Made by a program: the position numbers and the translations under genes
Notes under the pieces: model-generated
The model's database searches: none
Seen by the model: the letters and a program-made list of their open reading frames with translations, nothing else
Told to the model about the DNA's origin: nothing
Shown: piece after piece, positions 54,960-64,000 of the stretch
How the letters are laid out: each line of letters opens with the position of its first letter
Position numbering within the stretch: position 1 is the stretch's first letter
NCBI RefSeq assembly: GCF_027943255.1
Contig: NC_072893.1
Coordinates: 4,526,001-4,590,000 of the forward strand
Reading direction: 5' to 3'
DNA length: 64,000 bases
From: Anastrepha obliqua
Lineage: Eukaryota > Arthropoda > Insecta > Diptera > Tephritidae

Positions 54960-57215
54960 ACTAAACCGAATGTCTCCAAGCTTTCATTGGAAGTCAGCTA
55001 GGGATGTAACTTCCAACGCACTAACTCATTAAGAAGGTGGTGCCATCAAACACATGTTTATGACGCTAGCATTGTTTATTTTGGACTTCATCTTGGACTT
55101 TAATATAATTATATAAACAATGTTTTTTTTTTAATTTCTAAAGCTGCGTAGCTCTTTAACGTGACACGGTTGTACACCCCAATTTTTTATTAGCTCAACA
55201 ACTCAAGAAAAGCAATAAACCTAATACGCAGATGGACAAATAATAAACTCTTGAAGCTTCTCTTACCCGCATTACTTTGCTTGGTTGAGGAAATTTCTAA
55301 AATTACACAATTGTTAGAAAAGGACAACAATAACATATTGCATGGTTGACATAAGCACCTTGAAACTGTGCAAACGGAGAGATTTAGCAACAAATAAATT
55401 GCCGTTAGTGATTTGCTTTTCACTTGCACCGTTATCACTTAAGCCAGTAACGGCAACTAGAAGCGAATTTAGAAGGCGCATAAATCCACTCCAGAAATAT
55501 ATTGCAATAATAATAAAGGATAAGTGCTTTGGGCCAAGCAGTTCATGAAAGTCAGTCAATAAAAATGAAATGAAATAAAAATAAAATGTAATAAAGTACA
55601 AATACAAAGAAGTCGTAAAACCAATACACCAGCGGATTATGAGACAAGTCGCAATGCTTGCTCTTCCTAAAATTGTTTGAAATTTTCTTTTTAAAGTTAA
55701 AACCTTTCCAAACTGTTAATCACTGCACAGCAGCGTTCATTGAAATTTCTCAAACATAATTTTTAGTTTCGAACCCTTTAAATGTCCATTGCTACCCGTT
55801 TTAAGAGCAATCGCCGCTTTTGTCACTTTATCACATCGCAAACATTTGCACAGAAGTTTTGCAAAAGATTGCAAAGGCTATCTCTGCAATAAACTTTGTC
55901 GTGTCATGCCAAGTTCAGCGATGAACTTTGCTGCCTCACAGCGGGTATTTTACACGACGACCTTTCACAGACTTTCATTAATATTTTACCAAGTTTAAGG
56001 TAGTCACTTAACATAGGCACACACGCACACAAATCGACGAGTTCATTATGAGCGCAAGCAGAATTTTAATTCTTCGAAACTTTTACTTTGGCAGACCTCG
56101 GCTCCCCTCAACAGTGCTAATGTGAAAGCTGCGATGCAGAAACTTAAAATGTATGCATGTGTTTCCGGTGCAGCGCTGCATGTGCATGCAACTGCTACTT
56201 ATCTATGTAAGACGCTGAGCTATGCTGTCAAGTGCACTGCGGCAAGCAAACTAAAAAGTGCGAAGCGCAAAAGTGTCAGTTATAATGAAATTTATGTTAG
56301 TGATTTAGCGCCAATCGAAGAAGCCGTGAACTTGTAGCAACATTCACTGCAAATGATCTTCTCCATACATAGTACTTACATGCATCTGAGTTGTAGTTTA
56401 AAAGTAATTTTTTGCTACGGGTGTATTAGCGCATTTTGTGTTGATGCAGCATTTCCACATTTCAGCATTTCACGATGCCACAGCCATTATAGTTCAACAA
56501 CTTAGAGAGCAATGCGTACTTTTCACTTCACTGTCTGCTTTTAATAGCAGCATACATCTAATTCAGTCTCTATGGTTTGTCAAATGGCAGCTTTTATGCG
56601 CCAGTGATTGGCAGAAAATGTGGCAAAGTGAGTAAAAAGTGCTGATGATGCACATTAATGCATTGCTTGTGGCAAACCTTCGTGTCAAGTTCAACACTGA
56701 AGAGTTTGAAAAGTAGCTTACAACGAGTTGGTGTGCGCATATGGGAAAACAATAAAAACAAAGTGAATTTCAATAGTTGAAACTTTGTAGATTTTTCAGA
56801 AAAATATTACCATCCTCTACCTAATTGAGTTCGCGTTTCAGTCATAGGCAATTATTATCATATTCGGACAATTTATCAACTCACTGCAGGTGTTCACTCA
56901 CCTCCGTATTTTGGTTTTACTGACGTCGATAGATTTTCTGTTGTTTTTAGTTCTAAAGCCGCCAAGGCCTCGAATAATAATCCAAAAATGTTGCACAATG
57001 ACTAGTAGGGCACTTACACATAGCTTGTGAATATTTACTCCCTCACGCATTTTAGTCTCATGCGATAAACTTTTAATTATCATGAGAATTCCTTTCCGTG
57101 GACTCACAAAAACTTATTAACGAATTTCTTAGGAAACGGGAGGAAAGGAAGTGTGCTGCACATTGGCTAAACTGTGCCGGTCAGCGTTAGACCAAACAAT
57201 TTCTAACTCGTAGCA
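54960..57215. other. Unassigned stretch
   Basis: No gene recognised. Frames at 55190-55607 on both strands overlap one another, and 56122-56635 has no motif. The stretch is AT-rich with few repeats and could be ordinary host intron or intergenic DNA. Confidence 0.45.
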
Positions 57216-57219
57216 AAGA

Positions 57220-57585
57220 AATATCTCACAAGCTACTCTCACTAAAGAGAGTATATCTGCGTTTTTTTACAGGGTATCTAATAGGTCACTGCAGCCTGAG
57301 GTAGAATTCAAATAATAGTGGTTTACCTGAGACCAATGTCTGCCGCTTTTACGAAATGGACATAGAAAGCTCAGAACATGTGCTTTATGAATGTCCTGCA
57401 TTAGGCAGACAAAGACTTCACCACCTTGGTGGTACCGTAATATCTCCATGCAATCTTTGAAGGAACAAACCCAAAATTGTGCTAAAATTTAAAAAAAGCC
57501 TAAAACTTTAGGGTTACAAAAATAAACCTTGCACAGTAGATCGCAGTGCGTAATGGCCTTCTAATAATAATAATAATAATAGGAT
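57220..57585 (+). pseudogene. LINE 3' end with (TAA)n tail
   Basis: With frame changes the plus strand reads ETNVCRFYEMDIESSEHVLY, ECPALGRQRLHHLGGTVISP and KIVLKFKKSLKL. It finishes in a TAATAATAATAATAATAATA tract at about 57562-57582. The zinc-like C-terminus plus a TAA-repeat tail, rather than poly-A, fits the I lineage. The RT and RNase H domains are absent. Confidence 0.75.
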
Positions 57586-57589
57586 CTGT

Positions 57590-58250
57590 GTAATGTGCTA
57601 GTAGACCAACCAAAAAGAGCGAAAAATAGCGATCCCACACGAAAAAACTGTTAAGCATGTCTCAATGGGTATTGACCGATTTTATCAGCCATATCTGCAT
57701 TTTCTTGTTTTTCAAAAAATATGCACTGATTACGAGTTAAAAGCCAAGAACTGCCAGCATTGCGACATTTACGAAGATAAATACGTATCGTCTTTCCACG
57801 ATTCCTTTTGTTCCAGAGCTGTAGTTCTACAAGTTTGAAGTCCATAGCAATTCTTGTACGACTTTTGATGGGCTTACCGAAGGTAATTTTTTAGTCGTGG
57901 AAATGAAGAATGTGATTCTTCGGAGATTAGTTGTTCCACTTTCATAATGATGGCGGAAATTGGATAAGTCACAGGACGTGAAACTTTGATAGTTGGATAT
58001 GACACTGAGATCCTTAAACAATGTCGGCAATCGATGGAATAAGACGGGAAGCAGCGAGGATGTCCAAGTTATGATTGAAAGCAATATTGGTGATTTTCCC
58101 TATGCTACTGCATCCTCTCCATATCCACGATATCTCCCGTTGCGAAATATTCGCATTACCCTGGACGAAGTCGTTCCTCAAGAGAGCTCATTGCGGTGAC
58201 ATATGAAAGGTTCTGGAAGGTGTAACCACTGTGCTGAATGAATTAAGTGG
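57590..58250. other. Unassigned stretch
   Basis: Two open minus frames (57651-57845 and 57827-58084) and one plus frame (57993-58199) are readable but show no motif I recognise. The stretch is less AT-rich than its surroundings, so it may be an unrecognised element fragment. Confidence 0.4.
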
Positions 58251-58254
58251 AATT

Positions 58255-61205
58255 TTTTCTTTTTTTTTTTTTTATTATTAGTATTTTCATTGCAACTAGT
58301 ATAACATTACATACATAGGTATATATACTAACGAGCAATTTTTGTAGAGTTTTGTTACAACAAATAATTTGAGTTAATCCTCAGCAAAATACAATTCATA
58401 CTTTAACTGATTTTTATTTATTTATTAGTTTAAATCTAGAGGTTTTTTACGTTTGAGCCTTCGTTTCCATTTTGTATTATCGTTAAGAATCAAGGCTTCA
58501 TTGTTCACATGCTTGCTTAGTCGCTCTGCGTGCGACTTTGCAAATTTCTTTATGGTTGCCGTAACCGAATCAATATTGAGGTCACGTTCTAGGTCTTGCG
58601 TCCTACTATACCATGGAGCGCAAACTGCATGCTTGAGTGCCTTAGTCTGAAATCTTTGTATATGCGCTGTATTACTATAGCTGGTGCATCCCCATAGCTG
58701 AATCCCATAGGTCCAGATAGGTTTGAGAACTTGTTTGTAAAGTAGTATTTTATTGTGTGCGGATAACGCTGATTGCTTACCCATTAGCCAATGCATATTT
58801 TGGAATTTTAGGTCCAGTTCTTCCCTTTTCTTTTTCACGTGCGCACTCCACCTAAGTTTCGTATCGAGCGTCATACCTAGATACTTTGCTGTATTAGAGT
58901 ATGGTACTTTAATGCTGTTTATGTATATTGGCAGGTAGTTGGTCTTTTTGTTTGTAAAGTTGATGTGTACAGACTTAGTTTCGTTCAGTTTAATGTGCCA
59001 TTTATCTGTCCAATTGTATATTTTATTGATAGCAAGCTGCAGTTGTGCAGTAGACTCTATTTCTGTCTTTCCGACGGTTAGTATTGCAGTGTCATCAGCA
59101 AATGTTGCTGTAAAGCAATTTCTGCTGTTTGGCAGGTCGTGAGTAAAAAGTAGATAGAGAAGGTGACCAAGCACACTTCCTTGCGGCACACCAGCTTTAA
59201 TCTATTTCAGTTCAGAGAACTCATCTTTGTATCTGACGCGAAAATAGCGCTCAGACAGGTAGGTTTTTAAGATATTAAAACATGTTTTTGGCAGTACATT
59301 CTTTATTTTCCACAGCAAGCCAGCATGACATACTTTATCGAAAGCTTTAGAGACATCGAGAAATACAGCCGAACACACATTTTTTTCTTCAAATGTGTTC
59401 TCGATGATACGCGTAATTCTGTGAATTTGGTCAATAGTTGAGTGGCGCGTGCGAAATCCAAATTGGTGCGTTGGTATTATTTGTTTGTTTTCTATGATAT
59501 TGCTCAGGCGCTTTATCAAACATTTTTCCAACAGTTTTGATAAGATGGGCAACAGTGAAATTGGTCGATATGATGCTACATCGTTTGGAGGCTTTCCTGG
59601 TTTTAGAATCATGATGACATCAGCTATTTTCCAATAGATTGGAAAGTATTGCAGCTTAAAGCAAGCATTCATTATGTTTGTTAGCTTAGTAATGATATTT
59701 CGTGGAACTTGTTTGAGGACTTCGGCAGTTATTAAATCAAACCCTGGAGATTTCTTCGACTTCAGCTTTTGTATCTCGGCGCACATCTCATCTTCAGTTA
59801 TGGGTACTATATCGCCATAATCATCATTGGCTATGCCATCATTATTTAGCATTGGTGATGTGTTGCTATTGGGTGTAAAGATTTTTGCTAGATAATCTGA
59901 AAATAAGTTTGCTTTTTCTATGTTGGTTTTCGCCCACCCATTATTGTCTCTTTTGATTGGTGGATTATGGTTAGCTGGCTGTTTAAGCTTTTTGGTGCAT
60001 TTCCATAGTGAGTAGTTTGTGTCTCTTTTATTATTTAATTGCTGTGCGTAGTTTGTAAATGATTGATTTTTATATTCTTTAATTTTATGGCTGAGATCTT
60101 TCGCTGCTTTGTTCAAAGCTGCTTTATCAACAGGTGATCTTGTTTGATGCCACCTACGCCGCATTTTTCGCTTCTTTAGCACCATTTCTTTTATATCTTT
60201 TGTGTATTTGTGGCCAGCGGAAATTTTCATTAAAGGAGGTGTGCTCGACCAAGCAGAGTGTTGTATTTCTCTCGTCAGTTTTAAAACTTCGTCATCTATC
60301 TGTGTTGTTGATTCCATTGGAAACGTATTGTCTTCAGATTCTTCTAACATTTTGCGGAAATAATCCCAGTCGGTAAATTGACTAGTTAATTTGAGAACTG
60401 GATCACGTAACACTACCGTTTCGCTGAGAGTTAGATAGACTGGCGAGTGATCTGAACTCATGTCTAGCCCATTTTCAATATTAAGATATGCACTGGAGAC
60501 TTTTCTGGTGATGAAGAAATCGATAAGGTCCGGATTTTTTTGTGGATCAGATGGCCAATACGTTGGCATCCATGAAGATGCAGTGTTACAGTTTGTTTGT
60601 TGAAGCGCTTTGAAGAGCTCCCTTCCTTTAGTGGTTGTTAGCCTAGATCCCCAATGGATATGTTTAGCATTAAAATCACCGCCCATAATGAATTTTGTTT
60701 TATGACGCTCAATAAGATGGACATATTGATCGTATTTGATTTGGTGCCTTGGAGGACTATAAACAGCTGTCAATGCTAGATCACCTCCAGCATTAATTGT
60801 GATGGTGGTGGCTTGGAATTCATTGGTGCTGACTTTTTCTTGTTCGTAGTGTTTAATATTGCTTCTAATAATTACGGCACTTCCGCCTCGTGCACTGTTG
60901 CTTGGGTGAATAGTGTGGTAAGTTTCAAAGTTTTTGATCTTAAAAAAAGTTTGATTAGTGAAATGCGTCTCAGCAATTAAACAAATGTCGATTTTTTCTG
61001 AATTGAGAATCATTTCCAATTCATGCTGGTGCTTTGGGAGACCGTTCGCGTTCCATAACATTATTTTTAAAAAGTTAGGCATGTGTAATTGACTGATAAA
61101 TTTTAAATTCAAGATTTTGCAACCTTTGCTCCAGTGACAAGAAAGTTTTCAATAGCGGGAGCACCGTTGGACTCGTGGTTTAGAATGGCTTCTGAACAGT
61201 ACATT
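58255..61205 (-). mobile_element. Jockey-type LINE, 5'-truncated
   Basis: The minus-strand element ends in a poly-A tail (the T run at 58255-58275 on the plus strand). It has a 3' UTR of about 150 bp, ORF2 at 58425-61112 and, at its truncated start, the end of an ORF1 frame reading AILNHESNGAPAIENFLVTG and a stop near the ORF2 start. The expected full ORF1 and promoter are missing. No convincing target duplication was found, so the right edge is approximate. Confidence 0.87.
58425..61112 (-). pseudogene. Jockey ORF2 with a single in-frame stop
   Basis: ORF2 encodes the nuclease and polymerase of the element. Residues 1-636 hold an endonuclease (LWNANGLPKH with Asn21, LIAETHF with Glu48, MGGDFNAKHIHWGS with Asp146, SSDHSPVYLTL). 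The start of the reverse transcriptase follows (VIMILKPGKPPNDVASYRPI, HQFGFRTRHSTIDQIHRI, AVFLDVSKAFDKV). A TAG stop at 59202-59204 interrupts after FSELK. The same frame continues IKAGVPQGSVLG, then FTATFADDTAILTVG, KWHIKLNETKSVHINF and LDTKLRWSAHVKKK, to a stop at 58425. The TAG differs by one base from CAG (Gln). No other lesion was seen over about 895 codons. It is nearly intact, so the stop must be recent. Readthrough is possible but unsupported. Confidence 0.92.
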
Positions 61206-62035
61206 AATTTTTAAGCTACGTGTAAACTATCGCTGCCCTACCTGCATATCCACAAGGCTGTTCAGTGCACATATTTTATTAAAACTGATTTTGTATTCAC
61301 ATTTTCATAATTTGTAAACGCTGCTAAAATATAAGCCTCTGCATTATGAAAAACCAAGCCCTAATGAATACAAAAGCGGCATAATTTTTCAGATTAAGAG
61401 TCTTAATATCAGATTTATTACCACTTAAAAAAAAAAACAGATGCAAATAAGTTCACAGATTATTTATTAAATCATTATAATTCGTTCGTTATCTAACACG
61501 AATCTGCAAATTTATATGGAAACAAAAAATTTTTTAATAATGAACAGCCACACCATCACACATACATACAAGTAGAAACATAAACATTCAATTAAAATGG
61601 GCGTTTGCAGTAACCGCAAAACAATTTAAATTATTTGTTGTTCATATGATTTTTAAACAAACTATTCGACAGCAATTTGTTTGCGGGCTATAATAAGCCA
61701 CAATTAATTTTTAATGCTTCGTAATGATTTTAGTGCACATACGAATGCGAAAATGTACAGGAATTTCAAATAAAAATAAATAGAATTGTAATCACACCCA
61801 AGTCAATTCGAGGAACTCTACGTAGTTTTGTAATTAAAAGTAAATACAAACTTACTATTACGTAATATTTGGATTTTCCATCTACGATTGCTTAGGCCAA
61901 AAGTCCTACCTATTGAATAGTAGGTGGGCGGTTGTTGTTAGCAATCATCAATCATATACTTCTTTTGCAGCACCTTAAGTCCTCCAAGGTATTATTCTGG
62001 GGTGTTAGCTATTGGCCTTGTTTATCAAACACATA
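61206..62035. other. Unassigned AT-rich stretch
   Basis: No gene or element recognised. Confidence 0.45.
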
Positions 62036-62039
62036 AAAT

Positions 62040-62400
62040 ACTGTTTTTCAAATTCCCAGTTTTTACTCTATACTGACGACTGTAAAGTCTATTCGAATGA
62101 AAGAAACTCATCCGATTCGCAAATGCTCCAAAATGAGTTTGATAAAATTTTCTCTTGAAATACTTTTTTTTCGTTAAATACTTCGTAATGCTATCATATC
62201 GCTTTCGCACAATGTTTTTCTCCTTTGAAGACATCCTATTTTATCTCTAATAAGACAACAATTATATCGGTCAATGAAGTATTGGACTTTGGAGTTATTT
62301 TTGATGCAAAGTTCACTTTTGCAGTTATATTAATTAAATATTCGAAATCTTATGCTATATTAGCGTTCGTAAGGTGCTACAGTAGAGAATTATAGGGCCT
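62040..62400 (+). pseudogene. LINE reverse transcriptase relic
   Basis: In shifted frames the plus strand reads FTLYTDDCKVYSNERNSSDS, QMLQNEFDKIFS, then EVLDFGVIFDAKFTF and KSYAILAFVRCYSREF. TDDCKVY is the YADD box with Ala changed to Thr, and LGVIFDAKLTF is the usual following block in Jockey/CR1-type LINEs. Heavily decayed. GC-richer sequence to about 62700 may continue it, but no motif could be read there. Confidence 0.7.
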
Positions 62401-64000
62401 TTTACTCTTAATTATTCGTTCTAAAGTGTAATTTTTCCCCCCTTATTCACTCCTCTTTAAAGCATAGGGCCCCTTCCATCGTATACGGTACTGTGCTGTT
62501 GTTTTCGCACCGTCCCATGAGATGTTGGCATCTGCTAGTTCGCGCAACATCGACATTCTTTTGGTCAACCGTGTCCTCTGCTCTGTTGCGGGTTCCAGTC
62601 CAGTGCCATTCTCGTGATGCTATCTGGTCGTTTTCTCAATGTGTGACCTATCCTATTCTTAAACTGCTCTGTTTAATGCAAAGGCTTTATTTTGCCGAGT
62701 GCAGCAATAAGAGGTGTGGAACCTGTAAGCAGAGGTCCATTATTACTCTCGACTTGTATGTGTTAGTAAAGAATTTAAGAACTTCAGTTGAATGAATAAT
62801 GAATCACGGCTATTGTTGTAAAATTTGTCTCACACTTTTTTTTTGTTATTTTCAATTAGAATGAAATTAAATCTGATTTAAATTTAAGACTCGGAGACTT
62901 GTTTTTCAATATAGATATGTATTCGTTGCTGTATGATTGCGCGTACTTCTTCCAAACACAGAAAATGTACTAGTAGTAAAATTTTGACGCGATAAAATAT
63001 AAAATCCAAATTGAACCTTCATATAATGGCCATATGTACTTACGTACTTATATATGTATAACTTGTAAAGGCAGCATTCGTTCACATTGTACTGTAAATT
63101 TCGGATAATAGAACAATTTGAAAAAGTAAAGAGGTATAAATAACTGGAAATAGACAACATAACGAAGCCAAATTCAGTTTTTATGCTAACACAAATTCCA
63201 CTGAAAAGCCGTTTGTGAAGAATCCATTACAAAAACGCAGCTCTTTCATTCTTGTACCATATTTCATGTGGTGTGTGCGTGTGTGTGTGTCGAAATTTGT
63301 GTATGTCAAACAAGCACGATTTACGCAGCTTTCAACTCAGTTCATGATCATTCGACCTTTTTTCATTCACATTGCCACCAAAAAAGAAATGAACAAAACT
63401 GAAAAGCGAAACAACTTTTTACCAAAGAAGCGCTTTCAGTGGTTACGTATACGCAACGTAGCACTAGCCAGCTGAATAGAGTTATCACTTTTTGCCGCTA
63501 CGAGTATATTATTTTCGCCGTATGTATGAATAAAGTTAGCTGTTAGAAAGCGAATGCGGGGAAAAATAGCGGTTTTTATGGTATGAAAGCTAGAAAATTA
63601 ATTTGAATAGGGGCAATGGACGAAAAGATGCTTTACTTATATAAAATATGCACATATTTTTAAAAATTATAATAGTTTACAGACAAGTTTAGAAGTGAAC
63701 CATCAGGACACTATCTTCAAAATACCTTTTATAACGTCGAGCCCTTCCTCATTGACTACAGAGGTAAATAAATAAAGATACTGATAAAGGTAAAAGTAAA
63801 GAGAATAAGGGCAAAGTTAGAGATATAACTGATTGCATCTGAACCAAGGGGTGAACACTACTTATATTTAATACATACGCACATTTGGATATTCGGTGGT
63901 AAATTGGGAAATAACTAGTGGATCTTTAATTAATTAATTTATTTATTTAATTAATTAATAGTCTAAAAAATACAGTGGATAACATTTCTTATAATTTACA
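62401..64000. other. Unassigned stretch to window end
   Basis: No gene recognised. It includes a TG run near 63270-63290 and a final TTAATTAATTAA-type low-complexity block near 63930-63960. Confidence 0.45.

Noticed and set aside
58255..61205. Clear target duplication for the Jockey element
   Set aside because: Flanking words such as GAATTTTTT and TTAATTTTTA look alike only because both are T-rich; no unambiguous duplication could be fixed.

Overview
The window looks like euchromatic or intergenic DNA of a higher dipteran, most plausibly a true fruit fly (Tephritidae). The reasons are its AT-rich base composition, a mixture of mariner, Tc1, pogo, Jockey, RTE and I/R1-like elements, and tRNA-derived short repeats of a type I associate with tephritid genomes; that last point is memory, not a search. 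I found no convincing single-copy host gene, rRNA, functional tRNA, CRISPR array or prokaryotic signal. Most open frames of 60-140 codons look like chance or antisense frames in low-complexity or transposon-derived DNA.

Layout. From 1 to 5.6 kb there are simple and tandem repeats around a broken multi-copy zinc-cluster gene (2750-4692). From 5.7 to 14.3 kb lie two internally deleted mariner-type elements with clean inverted repeats (6078-6796 and 8853-9212), a Jockey fragment, tRNA-derived SINEs, and a stack of two transposase relics, one split by a SINE-like insert. From 16 to 25 kb there are transposase and LINE relics and a pogo element (22948-24533) sitting inside a decayed Tc1 element. 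From 28 to 36.6 kb come an R1-like relic, a 693-bp element flanked by TTAA, and an apparently intact RTE retrotransposon (33290-36567) with an 11-bp target duplication. From 37 to 46 kb are RNase H-bearing LINE relics in opposite orientations, a LINE inserted into a LINE, and more mariner relics. From 47 to 54.9 kb is a dense mosaic of mariner, Tc1, SINE and LINE pieces. At 58.2-61.2 kb is a nearly intact Jockey-type LINE broken by one in-frame stop codon.

How the parts relate. These are mobile-element strata of different ages. The RTE element is the youngest: its open frame is intact and its target duplication is identical. The Jockey and pogo copies are intermediate, with one to a few disabling changes. 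The mariner, Tc1, CR1-like and I/R1-like relics are old and full of stops and shifts. The nested insertions give relative dates: pogo is younger than Tc1, the SINE-like repeat is younger than a mariner, and the RNase H LINE is younger than a CR1/Jockey-like LINE. Stretches without an assigned element are AT-rich non-coding DNA that may be intronic or intergenic; nothing here identifies a host transcript. Element clade names come from motif recognition without database searches.
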